Shown here: positions 53,631 to 62,684 of the stretch, piece by piece
How the letters are laid out: each line of letters opens with the position of its first letter
How positions within the stretch are numbered: position 1 is the stretch's first letter
DNA from: Sphingomonas sp. Leaf34
Lineage (GTDB): Bacteria > Pseudomonadota > Alphaproteobacteria > Sphingomonadales > Sphingomonadaceae
Reading direction: 5' to 3'
Assembly (NCBI RefSeq): GCF_001421805.1
Contig: NZ_LMLC01000001.1
Location: 868,001-932,000 of the forward strand
DNA: 64,000 bases
Notes under the pieces: model-generated
Seen by the model: the letters and a program-made list of their open reading frames with translations, nothing else
Database searches by the model: none
What the model was told of the DNA's origin: nothing
Program-made: the position numbers and the translations under genes

Positions 53631-55180
53631 TGCCCCTTCGCACTGCCGGCGCTCGCAATGCCACGACGGACATCGTCGATGCGGTCGTCATCGGCACGGG
53701 CGCCGGTGGCGCGCCGCTCACCGCGCGTCTCGCTAAGGCGGGTCTGTCGGTCGTTGCGCTTGAGGCCGGGCGTGCGTTCCACCCGGACGAGCATGTCGCC
53801 GACGAGGTCGCGGCCGACATTTACTGGATGGAGGAGCGACTGAGCGGTGGTGCGAACCCCACCGCGTTCGGCGCGAACAATTCGGGCATGGGCGTCGGCG
53901 GGTCGACGCTGCATTGGGGTGCATTCTGCCCCCGCCCCGACCCGCGCGATCTGCAGTTGAAGACGCTGACCGGCGAGGGCGCGGACTGGCCAGTCGATCA
54001 TGCCGCATTGATCCGCTACATCGAGGAAGTGGAGCAGTTCACCGGGGTTTCGGGGCCGGCACGGTATCCCTGGGACCAGGACCGCCACTACGAGTATCCA
54101 CCGGTGGCGCGCAATGCCGCAGCCGACGCGATGGCACGTGGCTGCGCGGCGGTCGGCATAACCGCGACCGACGCACCGGCCGCGCTGGTGTCGCGCGATC
54201 GCGATCAACCGCATTGGGGACAGCGGCAGGCCTGCGTGAATTGCGGCGCCTGTCATCAAGGCTGTCGCAACGCCGCCAAGACGAGCATGGACACCACCTA
54301 CCTGCCGCTCGCCGCGGCGCATGGTGCCGAAATTCGCGCCGGGTGCCGGGTATTGTCGTTCGAGTTCGACGGCAGCGGCCGGATCAACGCCGTCGTCTAT
54401 CTGCAGGATGGTGAAGAGCGTCGACAGCGCTGTTCCGCGGTCTTCCTGTGCGCAGGTGGCGTCGAAACACCGCGCCTGCTGCTCAACCTCGGCATCGCCA
54501 ATTCGAGCGGTCAGGTCGGGCGCAACTTCATGGCGCATGTCGCCACCCAGGTCTGGGGCCGGTTCGATGCCGATATGCGGATGAACCGCGGCTATCCGTC
54601 GTCGCTCATCAGCGAGGATATGTTGCGGCCTCGCGATGCCGACTGCGCCGGTGGTTACCTGATCCAGAGCCTGGGGGTACTGCCGGTCACTCTCGCCACG
54701 GGTCTCGCGCGCGGCGCCGGCATGTGGGGCGAACGACTCCAGACGATCCTGCGCAACTATAATCGGCTGGCGGGGATCGGGATCAACGGCGAATGCCTTC
54801 CCCATCCGGACAATCGCCTGACGCTTGCCGACGAGGCCGACGCCTTCGGCCACCGCAAGGCGCGCATCGACTTTAGCTACCATGCCAACGAACACGCGAT
54901 CGATCGCCACGCCCGTCGCACGCTGACCGACATCTGGACGGCGGCGGACGCGAAGGACATCTTCGCCGTCGATCGCTCCGCGCATACCATCGGCACCTGT
55001 CGCATGGGGCATGACGGCGGCGAGGCGGTGGTCGACGCGGACGGTCGCAGCTTCGACATTCCCAATCTGCTGATCTGCGACAATTCTATTTTCCCCAGCG
55101 CGCTGGCGGCGAACCCCGCGCTGACGATCATGGCGCTGTCGCTGCGTACCGCCGACCGGTTCCTGGAGTCCGGCGATTGA
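53627..55180 (+). CDS. GMC-family FAD oxidoreductase (gluconate dehydrogenase large-subunit-like)
   Basis: 517 aa. FAD motif GTGAGGAPLTARLAKAG (Gly23/25/28), GVGGSTLHWG, a cysteine cluster CVNCGACHQGC seen in gluconate/sorbitol-type members, and the C-terminal AHTIGTCRMG...NPALTIMALSLRTAD. It should oxidise a sugar or alcohol and pass electrons onward. It is coupled to the fusion gene upstream, whose C-terminal domain is the natural partner. Substrate unknown. Confidence 0.92.
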   Translation: MMPLRTAGARNATTDIVDAVVIGTGAGGAPLTARLAKAGLSVVALEAGRAFHPDEHVADEVAADIYWMEERLSGGANPTAFGANNSGMGVGGSTLHWGAFCPRPDPRDLQLKTLTGEGADWPVDHAALIRYIEEVEQFTGVSGPARYPWDQDRHYEYPPVARNAAADAMARGCAAVGITATDAPAALVSRDRDQPHWGQRQACVNCGACHQGCRNAAKTSMDTTYLPLAAAHGAEIRAGCRVLSFEFDGSGRINAVVYLQDGEERRQRCSAVFLCAGGVETPRLLLNLGIANSSGQVGRNFMAHVATQVWGRFDADMRMNRGYPSSLISEDMLRPRDADCAGGYLIQSLGVLPVTLATGLARGAGMWGERLQTILRNYNRLAGIGINGECLPHPDNRLTLADEADAFGHRKARIDFSYHANEHAIDRHARRTLTDIWTAADAKDIFAVDRSAHTIGTCRMGHDGGEAVVDADGRSFDIPNLLICDNSIFPSALAANPALTIMALSLRTADRFLESGD

Positions 55181-55362
55181 GGACGTCGCGACCAGTGCGA
55201 CGGCGCAAGGCCCAGCCCCTCGTTGCGGCGACGGTCGCCTCGATGACGCCTTAGCGCGCCGGATCGACATGCGCGGGTCGTTGCCGTCGGGCCTTATGTC
55301 GAAACGAGCGGCACTTAACGGTCGTCGAATTGTTCGATCAGCAAACCAGTAGGACACGCTTC

Positions 55363-56238
55363 ATGACGGTAAATCCCCGCAACACCCACCCGACCAGCTT
55401 TCCAGGCGAACCGCAGCAGCCAAGTCCTGGGCTCGTCGCGAACATGAAGACCAAACCCGACCATGGCGAGGACAGCTATGTCGGCAAGCGTCTGCTCGAG
55501 GGCAAGGTGGCGCTCATCACCGGCGGTGACTCGGGCATCGGCAAGGCGGTCGCAATAGCTTATGCGCGGGAGGGCGCGGACGTCGCGATCTCCTATCTCG
55601 CGGTCGAGCAGGCGGATGCCGAGGATACGCAGGCCTGGGTCGAAAAGGCGGGGCGGCGCTGCATTTTGATGCCCGGCGACATTCGCGACCGCGATCACTG
55701 CGCCGCGCTGGTGGCCCGCACGGTGGCAGACCTCGGCGGGCTCGACATCTTGGTCAACAACGCCGCGCAGCAGACCATGAACCAAGAGCTGGACAGCATC
55801 GACGACGACGAGATGCAGGCCGCGTTTGCCGCCAACGTGTTCGCGATGATCCGTCTCGCCAAGGCCGCGGCGCCGCACATGAAGCCCGGTGCCGCGATCA
55901 TCAACACGACCAGCGAGCAGGCCAAGGTCGCGACCAAGAGCATGATCGTCTACGCGGCAACCAAGGGCGCGATCTCCAGCCTGACGGTCGGATTGTCCAA
56001 TCTGCTGATCGCCAAGGGCATCCGCGTCAACGCCGTGGCACCCGGCCCGATCTGGACCCCGATCCAACCGATCGCCAAGTCGACGGAGGAACTAGAGAAG
56101 CTCGGCCAGGATACGCCGCTGGGTCGGGCCGGTCAGCCCGCCGAACTCGCCCCGGCCTATGTCCTCCTGGCGTCTGCCGAGGGGAGCTACATGACAGGCG
56201 CGGTGATCGCGGTGACCGGCGGGGTGCCGGTCAGCTGA
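55363..56238 (+). CDS. SDR family oxidoreductase (YghA-like)
   Basis: 291 aa. An N-terminal extension (THPTSFPGEPQQPSPG) precedes the Rossmann fold: GGDSGIGKAVAIAYAREGADV, NNAAQQ, the TTSEQAK serine and catalytic YAATK (Tyr-x-x-x-Lys). This is the YghA/YdaD group, often under general stress control. ATG 55363 is preceded by AGGACA. A 182-bp gap separates it from the GMC gene. Confidence 0.93.
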   Translation: MTVNPRNTHPTSFPGEPQQPSPGLVANMKTKPDHGEDSYVGKRLLEGKVALITGGDSGIGKAVAIAYAREGADVAISYLAVEQADAEDTQAWVEKAGRRCILMPGDIRDRDHCAALVARTVADLGGLDILVNNAAQQTMNQELDSIDDDEMQAAFAANVFAMIRLAKAAAPHMKPGAAIINTTSEQAKVATKSMIVYAATKGAISSLTVGLSNLLIAKGIRVNAVAPGPIWTPIQPIAKSTEELEKLGQDTPLGRAGQPAELAPAYVLLASAEGSYMTGAVIAVTGGVPVS

Positions 56239-56356
56239 TCGTCGGTTCGGGCGACCGGGCGGTGGCGTCGGGCATCTCTCGTGCCACCCGCCGCCGCCGC
56301 TTGGTCCCGGAGTTTTTCAGACATTGGCGTGCCGGATCCGCCACGCGACCGCAGTC

Positions 56357-58171
56357 TCAGGCCGCGGCGATCCACGCATCGACCTGTTCGGCCAGCACGC
56401 CGAGCGGCAGCGCGCCATGCGCCAGCACGACCTCGTGGAAGTCGCGGATGTCGAAGCGCGCGCCCAGTGCGGCTTCCGCCTTGCGCCGGAGCGCCGCTAT
56501 CCGCTGCTGCCCGACCATATAGCTCGTCGCCTGGCCGGGGTTGTTGATGTAGCGATCGACCTCCTTGACCACGTCGCGCGCCGAGAGCGGCGCGTTCTGC
56601 GTGAAATAGGCGATCGCCCGATCGCGGCTCCAGCGCTTGGCATGCATCCCCGTGTCGAGCACCAGCCGGCACGCGCGCCACACCTGAAGCGCCAGCATCC
56701 CGAGTTCCGAATAGGGATCGCGATACGCGCCCATCTCCTTGGCGAGCCGTTCCGAGTACAAGCCCCAACCCTCCGTGTACGCGCCATAATAGCCGAAGCG
56801 GCGGAACTTGGGCACGCCGGTCAGCTCCTGCGCGCGGGCGATCTGGAAGTGATGCCCCGGCGCGCCTTCGTGATGCGCGATCCCCTCGACCTGCGTCTTC
56901 TGCACTTGCGTCATGTCCGCGAGATTGACGTAGAAGATGCCCGGCCGCGAGCCATTGGGCGCGGGCTGGTCGTAAAACGCGACCGCGGCGGTTTCCTGCC
57001 GCCAGGTCTCGACCGCCCTGACCTCGAGCGGGGCCTTTGGCAGGCGACGAAAGAAGCGCGGCGCGGCGGCCATCGTCTGCGCGATCGCGGCACGCGCATC
57101 GGCGAGGTAGAGTTGGCGGCCGGCATCGGTGTTCGGATATTTGAACTTCGGATCGGATCGCAGCGCGGTGAACAGGTCCTGCAACGATCCGGCAAAGCCC
57201 GCCCGCGTCATGACCGCGGTCATTTCGGCGTGGATCGACCGCACCTGATCGAGCCCAAGCTGATGGATCTGCTCCGCCGTCATATCGGTCGTGGTGTAAT
57301 AGGCCAGGCGCGCCTGATAATAGGCGTCGCCGCCCGGCAAACTCCAGGCGCCGTCATTGCCCTTGGCGAGCGGCTCGATCTCGTCGAGCGCGGCAAAGAG
57401 CAGGTCGAAGCCTTGCCGGAACGGGCCTTTCAGCGCCGCGACGACATCCCCGATCAGCGCGGTCTTGACGGCGTCTGTCACGGCCAGCTTGCCGACCTTC
57501 GCCTTGAAATCGGTGAGCAGGCTGCTGTCCGCGCCGCTATCGAACGGCGCACCGGTGATCACCTGGCGCGCATCGCCACGCGCGGGCGCGAACACCATCT
57601 TTGGCGGCACGATGCCCTTGGCCGCCTGCTTCCGCATGGTGGCGGCGACCTCCCGCATGACACGCAGCGAATCGCGCACCCGCGCCACGTACGCCTGCGC
57701 ATCGGCCACCGTGGCGATGCTGTGCTGGTTGATGAGGAACACCGGAATATTACCCGCCGGGCTGCCATTCGTCGACACCGGAAAGACATAGTCGCGGAAC
57801 GCGAATTGACGCCGGTCCGTGGCGACCTGTGCCTCGAACAGGCGGTAGCTCAGCCGCGCGTCGGGGCCGAGCCGATCGACCGCGAAACTGCGGTGCAGGT
57901 CGGCGAGTTGCGCATCCGCCAACGCCTGCGCGCGCCGCGCGGCAGCGTCGGTATAATCGTCGAGCCTGTCATAGTTGGTCTTCAGGCCGAGGCTGGTCTG
58001 CGTCTCGGGACTGAGCGCGACACTGGCATCGAACGCGGCGTCGAGAAAGCGCAGGAGCCGCGCATCGTCATTGGCGGGACCGGTCGCCGCGCTGGCGATC
58101 ACGGGCCGGATCAGCGGCAGCGTCGTGCCCGCCATCAGCAGTCCTACAAACGCGCGCTTGGTAAGCATCAC
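56357..58171 (-). CDS. DUF885 family protein, exported
   Basis: 604 aa. A signal peptide (about 1-28, MLTKRAFVGLLMAGTTLPLI...ASA) and the DUF885 core with the metal-binding signature GIAHHEGAPGHHFQIARAQELTG, FRRFGYYGAYTEGWGLYSERLAKEMG. The family resembles M32-like carboxypeptidases and is often called a putative peptidase. Likely periplasmic. AGGAC precedes the start; either of two adjacent ATGs may serve. Convergent with the SDR gene. Confidence 0.9.
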   Translation of the reverse strand: MMLTKRAFVGLLMAGTTLPLIRPVIASAATGPANDDARLLRFLDAAFDASVALSPETQTSLGLKTNYDRLDDYTDAAARRAQALADAQLADLHRSFAVDRLGPDARLSYRLFEAQVATDRRQFAFRDYVFPVSTNGSPAGNIPVFLINQHSIATVADAQAYVARVRDSLRVMREVAATMRKQAAKGIVPPKMVFAPARGDARQVITGAPFDSGADSSLLTDFKAKVGKLAVTDAVKTALIGDVVAALKGPFRQGFDLLFAALDEIEPLAKGNDGAWSLPGGDAYYQARLAYYTTTDMTAEQIHQLGLDQVRSIHAEMTAVMTRAGFAGSLQDLFTALRSDPKFKYPNTDAGRQLYLADARAAIAQTMAAAPRFFRRLPKAPLEVRAVETWRQETAAVAFYDQPAPNGSRPGIFYVNLADMTQVQKTQVEGIAHHEGAPGHHFQIARAQELTGVPKFRRFGYYGAYTEGWGLYSERLAKEMGAYRDPYSELGMLALQVWRACRLVLDTGMHAKRWSRDRAIAYFTQNAPLSARDVVKEVDRYINNPGQATSYMVGQQRIAALRRKAEAALGARFDIRDFHEVVLAHGALPLGVLAEQVDAWIAAA

Positions 58172-58564
58172 AGCATCGTCCTATCGGTTACGCCCCAGCG
58201 CTACCCGCCACCCCGCGTTCCTGCAATGATCGACACCGGAGGATTCGCCGCGGCTAGTCGCATGGTTTTGCAAGGTTTCGAGACCCCAGGCCCGGATGCC
58301 GCAAGCCAAAGTTCGGCTCGCCCCTCTCTCATCGGCCACCCAATAAGATGGATATCGCAGCGGCACGTGCCAGGCACACTGGCGCACGGCTTGGCCTATG
58401 CGATCATCGGGCCAATCTACCGTCACGCCGATATGCTCGACGGCGATACCGAGGCCGCGGGTGCAACGGACCAAGGACAGCAGGGATTTGCCAGTGCTGT
58501 CCCTCGATCGAAGGGCGCGGCCGTGAAGCCCAGATTTCCGTCCGCTACGGACTGCATCGCGGCT
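58172..58564. other. Gap between the DUF885 5' end and the PYP-like gene
   Basis: 393 bp with no convincing gene. GGACAGCA (58475-58482) and TGCTGTCC (58495-58502) are a perfect 8-bp inverted repeat about 60 bases after the PYP-like stop; it could be a weak terminator of the kinase-PYP transcript, but there is no T-run on the minus strand. Confidence 0.4.
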
Positions 58565-58939
58565 CTAGCTTTCCCGCCGCAGGAAAATCCACATCCCACC
58601 ATCGCTGGCCGACTGGATCTTCACCGTAAGTTCGCGGTCGCGGTCGTCGAAATCGCCGATATGCGTGAACTCGGCATTGAACGTACCCGCACTGACCGCG
58701 CGTTCGGCGGCGGATCGAAAACTCTCGGTGTTCATGCAGGGGGCAATCTGGGTGAAGAAGTTCAGGCCGATCCGGGGGCGTGCACCAAAACCGGAGAGGC
58801 GCGCCTCGGCTTCGCTGAACAGAACGACCGCCCCCTTGGGATCGAGCCGGATCGCGCCAAAGGGCAGCACATCGATCTCCTTGACCTCGAGCCGCTCGAC
58901 AGCCCGTGCGAGGTCCGGTTGATCGAAGCGGACGCTCAT
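58565..58939 (-). CDS. Photoactive yellow protein-like PAS protein
   Basis: 124 aa, the length of PYP (125). Match runs through the protein: LPFGAIRLDPKG, FSEAEARLSG, IGLNFFTQIAPC, AEFTHIGDFD, MWIFLRRE. Cys68 in the APC motif aligns with the chromophore-binding Cys69 of Halorhodospira PYP and Glu45 with Glu46. However Tyr42 is Phe41 and Arg52 is Phe51. PYP binds p-coumaric acid and cycles with blue light; whether this protein does so is not known, since related PAS proteins without photochemistry exist. Three bases after the hybrid kinase stop, hence one transcript. Tyrosine ammonia-lyase and coumarate ligase are not in this window. Confidence 0.8.
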   Translation of the reverse strand: MSVRFDQPDLARAVERLEVKEIDVLPFGAIRLDPKGAVVLFSEAEARLSGFGARPRIGLNFFTQIAPCMNTESFRSAAERAVSAGTFNAEFTHIGDFDDRDRELTVKIQSASDGGMWIFLRRES

Positions 58940-58942
58940 GGC

Positions 58943-61114
58943 CTATTGCCCCTCTGCAGGATCGGTCTCGTCAAAATTGACGACGGCGATCAAACTTGTG
59001 ACTTCGGCTCCGTCTTCGGAACAGGGGAGCAAAAGCCGTTCGAAAAAGGAGGTGTCATCCGATCCGAAGTCGAAACGCGCAAAGTCATAGGTGGGCTTTC
59101 GCGATCGCACGCAGCGCCGATACGCCCCTTCCTGCGTCATCTCGCTATCGTCGCCGGTGCCATCGATCCGCCACCACGTGAAATCGGTTTCGGCCCGCCG
59201 GCTAAGTTCTGCGCCGACCTGTACCAGTTCGAAGGTCATCGGCACGTACGTCTGATCGACCACGACCTCGGCGACGAAATCCCGTTCGTCACGCGTGATC
59301 GGCACGCGGTTTAGCGCCGGCAACGTCTCGCCCGATCGCTCGCCTCGCCACTGCGTGAGCACGCGGTTGAGGACAGCGGACTTGAACCGCGCGGCCATGC
59401 TATCGAGCGACGCATCACGCGCGTCGAGGCGTTGTGACCGTTCGACCATATCCAGCACGGCCTTTGACAGTTGCTCGGGGAGAAATGGCTTGAGCAGCAC
59501 GGCTTCGTGCGCGACGCCGGTGAGATTGAACTGGCCGCTAATGAACAGAATCGGCAGATTGGGCCGCACCCCGCGCGCGCTGGCGATGAATTTCACAGCG
59601 CCCGACCCGGCAACGCAATAGTCGATCACGATGAACGCGAGCGGCTCGCCGTCGTGCACCTTTGCCATGGCATCGGTCGCACTGACCGCAGGGACCACGC
59701 TGTACCCCAGGTCGACGAGCTGATCGGCGACGATGCTTCGGACCAGATCGTCGTCCTCGACCAGCAACACACGTCCGCCGCCGTGCGACCGCAACTCGAC
59801 CGCGGCGGCGTCGGGCTCCTGCGTCACCGCCGATGCCGCGACGGGCAGATACAGCGACACCGTCGTGCCGCGCCCGACGACGCTTGCCAAGCGCAAGGCA
59901 CCACCCGATTGCATCATCAGGCCATGGACCATGGCGAGGCCAAGGCCGGCTCCCTTGTCCGGCGCCTTGGTCGTGAAAAAGGGCTCGAGCGCACGCTGCA
60001 GCACCGGTGCAGGCATTCCGGACCCCGCGTCGACCACGTGGATCGCGACGCAGGCCATCTCGCCGAGTTCGCGCGGCTTGCGCGGGTCGCGCCCGCCAAT
60101 TTCCTCAAAATCGATACGCAGCGGGCCCCCCTCCCGCATCGCATCGCGCGCGTTGACGAGCAGGTTCGCGAGCGCGGTTTCCAACTGCCCGGGGTCGATC
60201 CTCACGGCGGGCATGCGATGGGCATCGCCGATCACGATGGCGATCTGCGGCCCCGCGAGACGGCGAAGCTCCGGCGCCAGGTCGACGAACACGGGCGCAA
60301 GATCGATCGTCCGCGCGACGACATTTTGCAGCCGCGCAAAGCTCATGAGCTTTTGCATCAGATGTGCGCCGCGTTCGGCGGCCACGGCGCCGTCACCCGC
60401 CAGCTTGAGGATCTGAGGATCCTCGGCGCGCTTCTGGATCAGCGCGAAACCGCCGGTGATCACGGCCAGGACATTGTTGAAGTTATGCGCGACGCTCGAC
60501 GTGAGCTGACCCAGCGCTTCGAGCTTCTGGCTTTGCAGCAGCGTCGCCTGAAGCGCCTCGCGGCGGTTCATCTCCTGGAGGAGCAGCGCGTTGGCCTGTC
60601 TCAACTCATGCGTGCGTTCGATCACCCGCTGTTCGAGCTCGGCGTAGCTGGCCGTCAGCGCATCCTGCGTTTCGCGATAGCGTGCCTCACTCCCGGCAAG
60701 CGCATCCTGCGTGCGTTCGAGATAGGCCTCGGCGGTAAAGGCGCGCCGGTTTCGATCGTCGATATCCACGCCGATCCCGATCCAATGATCCACGCGACGA
60801 TCGGCGCGCACCGGAACGCACCGGATGAGAAGCCAATAATATTTCCCGTCCGCGCCCCGGAGCCGATACTCGGTTTCATAGGGCTCTCCCGTCGCGATCG
60901 CCTGACGCCACGCCAGTTCTGCAGGTTCGCGATCGTCCTGGTGAATGGCAAACAGCCACGCGCTCCCCAACAGCGACGCATCGGTCAGCCCGGTAAATTC
61001 GCGAAAACGGCTGTTGTAGAAGATCGCTTCGCCATTGGCATTCGCGCAGAAGACCAGCGACGGCATAGCGTCTGCCAGCGCGGCGAATTCTCTGTTTATC
61101 GCGAACGCCGTCAC
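58943..61114 (-). CDS. Hybrid sensor histidine kinase: PAS - HisKA - HATPase - receiver - PAS-like
   Basis: 723 aa, no transmembrane helix, so cytoplasmic. PAS (about 8-125), coiled coil (about 130-200), HisKA with His210 (SSVAHNFNNVLAVIT), HATPase (about 300-425, NLLVNARDA, DAGSGM, GAGLGLAMVHG), receiver (about 447-560, phosphoacceptor Asp498 in VIDYC, Lys542), and a C-terminal PAS-like domain (about 600-720, WWRIDGTG). The GTG start at 61114 overlaps a short leader ORF. PYP-like gene follows 3 bp on. Output partner unknown; the receiver is attached, so a separate phosphotransfer protein may be used. Confidence 0.9.
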   Translation of the reverse strand: MTAFAINREFAALADAMPSLVFCANANGEAIFYNSRFREFTGLTDASLLGSAWLFAIHQDDREPAELAWRQAIATGEPYETEYRLRGADGKYYWLLIRCVPVRADRRVDHWIGIGVDIDDRNRRAFTAEAYLERTQDALAGSEARYRETQDALTASYAELEQRVIERTHELRQANALLLQEMNRREALQATLLQSQKLEALGQLTSSVAHNFNNVLAVITGGFALIQKRAEDPQILKLAGDGAVAAERGAHLMQKLMSFARLQNVVARTIDLAPVFVDLAPELRRLAGPQIAIVIGDAHRMPAVRIDPGQLETALANLLVNARDAMREGGPLRIDFEEIGGRDPRKPRELGEMACVAIHVVDAGSGMPAPVLQRALEPFFTTKAPDKGAGLGLAMVHGLMMQSGGALRLASVVGRGTTVSLYLPVAASAVTQEPDAAAVELRSHGGGRVLLVEDDDLVRSIVADQLVDLGYSVVPAVSATDAMAKVHDGEPLAFIVIDYCVAGSGAVKFIASARGVRPNLPILFISGQFNLTGVAHEAVLLKPFLPEQLSKAVLDMVERSQRLDARDASLDSMAARFKSAVLNRVLTQWRGERSGETLPALNRVPITRDERDFVAEVVVDQTYVPMTFELVQVGAELSRRAETDFTWWRIDGTGDDSEMTQEGAYRRCVRSRKPTYDFARFDFGSDDTSFFERLLLPCSEDGAEVTSLIAVVNFDETDPAEGQ

Positions 61115-61152
61115 GACCTCAGGCCAGGCGTAGTCGGCCGGAACTCCGCCAT
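61111..61152 (-). CDS. Short leader ORF overlapping the kinase start
   Basis: 13 codons (MAEFRPTTPGLRS) starting at ATG 61152, preceded by GAGGAGGG, the only strong Shine-Dalgarno here. Its TGA overlaps the kinase GTG (GTGA), which itself lacks a good Shine-Dalgarno. This would couple kinase translation to the leader. Confidence 0.5.
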   Translation of the reverse strand: MAEFRPTTPGLRS

Positions 61153-61200
61153 CGGACCCTCCTCGATTCGAGAATTACCTTAGAAAATGCTAATAGCCGG

Positions 61201-61241
61201 AGTTTTTCAAGTTCAGTATTGGTTTTTTTACTTGAAAAACT
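61201..61241. promoter_or_regulatory. 12-bp perfect inverted repeat in AT-rich region upstream of the kinase
   Basis: AGTTTTTCAAGT (61201-61212) and ACTTGAAAAACT (61230-61241) with a 17-base spacer containing a T7 run. On the minus strand the second arm carries TTGAAA, a possible -35. The surrounding 60 bases are the most AT-rich in the window. Likely an operator-promoter region for the kinase-PYP pair. Confidence 0.55.
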
Positions 61242-61726
61242 GCAAACATCTGTAAAGCGAGGCTTTCGTATAGTGGCAGCATTTCCCTTCGATGGCGAAG
61301 TCGGCGCCATATTCGGTGTGTCGGTCAAAGTCGGCGTTGCACGTACCCCGGTAGAGCGACGACTCGCCCGCTTTCATCACGATCGGCAAAACCGCGTGTT
61401 GCGGTTTCGGCACCGCCGCCCGCGAGACGCTGCCCGTTCCTATCATGCCGCAAGGAAAAGGGTCGCTTTTCAACGTACAATGACGCCACGCGCATCGGGC
61501 GTCGCGGAGTAGATTCCGCCATACGCCGTCCAGCAACCGCGCCGTCTTGCGGGTCCGATCGAGTGCGGCCGAGCGAATCTCCGCAACAACCGGCCAGTAA
61601 CAGAAGCATAGGAGATTGTCCGCTTGCTCCGAGACGCAAGCGGATAGCTACGCCCCAGGAGATCGCCACCGGGAAGACTCCGAATTACAGCCCGTCGCCC
61701 CGTCTTTGTAAGCGCAGCATTGCAAA
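61242..61726. other. Divergent gap between kinase promoter and AraC gene
   Basis: About 485 bp without a recognised gene. A minus-strand frame (61228-61536, 102 aa) has six cysteines in its product but no family likeness and no start signal; I leave it uncalled. GC is lower than in the neighbouring genes. Confidence 0.35.
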
Positions 61727-62671
61727 GTGGATCGCTTCTTGGGTTCCATCGCGCGGATGGATACCGTACCAAGCAAGAATGCAGCGGACCGCAATAAAGA
61801 CTCGGTTACGATGATGCAGATCGCCCACGACCTCAGCCTGGCGTTCGGTCGCGGTGCCGATGTGGCGCGTCCGCTGCGGCAATGGCGCGGCTTCTCGGCC
61901 AAGCACGTCGTGATCGGTGCGGAGTCCTATTCGTTCAAGCGTGTGGGCAATTCCCAGTACCTCGCCTTCCACGACATGATCGTCGAGGACAGCGAGGTTG
62001 CCATCGATGGTCTGGCGCCGGATCGCACGCGGGATTGGCGCCGTTCGGTGGCGTTCATCCCCTGGGGCCATGCGGCGCACGGCTGGGCGGCGCCTGCGCG
62101 CCGACGCAATACGTTCACGGCGCTCCATTTCCAGCCGGGGCTCGTCAGCGACGAGCTCGAGCGTCGCTACGCGGTTGCAACGCCGGCACCGCTCCTGTTC
62201 CTGAGGCCACCGCCGTTGCAGGCGGCACTTGGCCGGCTCGAATCGGTGTTGCTGACATCGCATGTCGATACGATGCTGGCGGAAACCGTGTGCCTGCTTG
62301 CGGTGCTCGAGGTCTTCGGCGTTCAGGCGGACCCGACCGGGGTCGGATTGTCGCGGCGGCATCTGAGACTGGTCGATGACTTTGTCGACGCGCGTCTCGC
62401 CGCAACGATCGGCGTGTCCGATCTGGCGCAACTCTGCGGACTGAGCCGGTTTCATTTCACCCGCGCCTTCAAGATGGCGACCGGCGCGTCGCCATACGCG
62501 CATGTGACCGCGACGCGCGTCGATCGCGCACGCGAGCTATTGGCGCAAACCGATCTCCGGATCGAGGCGATCGCAGGGCTAGTCGGCTTTCCGACGAGCG
62601 CACAGTTCAGGCGGGCGTTCCGCGCCAGGGTCGGCTGTTCGGCCTTGGAATACCGCCAATCGAGGAAGTGA
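61727..62671 (+). CDS. AraC-family transcriptional regulator
   Basis: 314 aa by the GTG at 61727. The C-terminal AraC helix-turn-helix pair is clear (about 225-312: VSDLAQLCGLSRFHFTRAFKMATGASPYAHVTATRVDRARELL; IAGLVGFPTSAQFRRAFRARVG). The N-terminal part is not a recognised ligand domain. ATG starts at 61757 and 61811 are alternatives; none has a strong Shine-Dalgarno. It sits between the kinase-PYP pair and the phytochrome, 13 bp before the latter, so it is likely cotranscribed with it. Confidence 0.88.
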   Translation: MDRFLGSIARMDTVPSKNAADRNKDSVTMMQIAHDLSLAFGRGADVARPLRQWRGFSAKHVVIGAESYSFKRVGNSQYLAFHDMIVEDSEVAIDGLAPDRTRDWRRSVAFIPWGHAAHGWAAPARRRNTFTALHFQPGLVSDELERRYAVATPAPLLFLRPPPLQAALGRLESVLLTSHVDTMLAETVCLLAVLEVFGVQADPTGVGLSRRHLRLVDDFVDARLAATIGVSDLAQLCGLSRFHFTRAFKMATGASPYAHVTATRVDRARELLAQTDLRIEAIAGLVGFPTSAQFRRAFRARVGCSALEYRQSRK

Positions 62672-62684
62672 GGACGCGTCGATC

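Noticed and set aside
56324-59314. 996-codon plus-strand open frame
   Set aside because: It lies antisense to the DUF885, PYP-like and kinase genes, has Arg/His-rich composition and no family likeness; GC-rich antisense frames without stops are expected here.
61228-61536. 102-codon minus-strand Cys-rich small ORF
   Set aside because: It overlaps the AT-rich promoter region, lacks a Shine-Dalgarno and resembles no family; kept only as part of the gap note.
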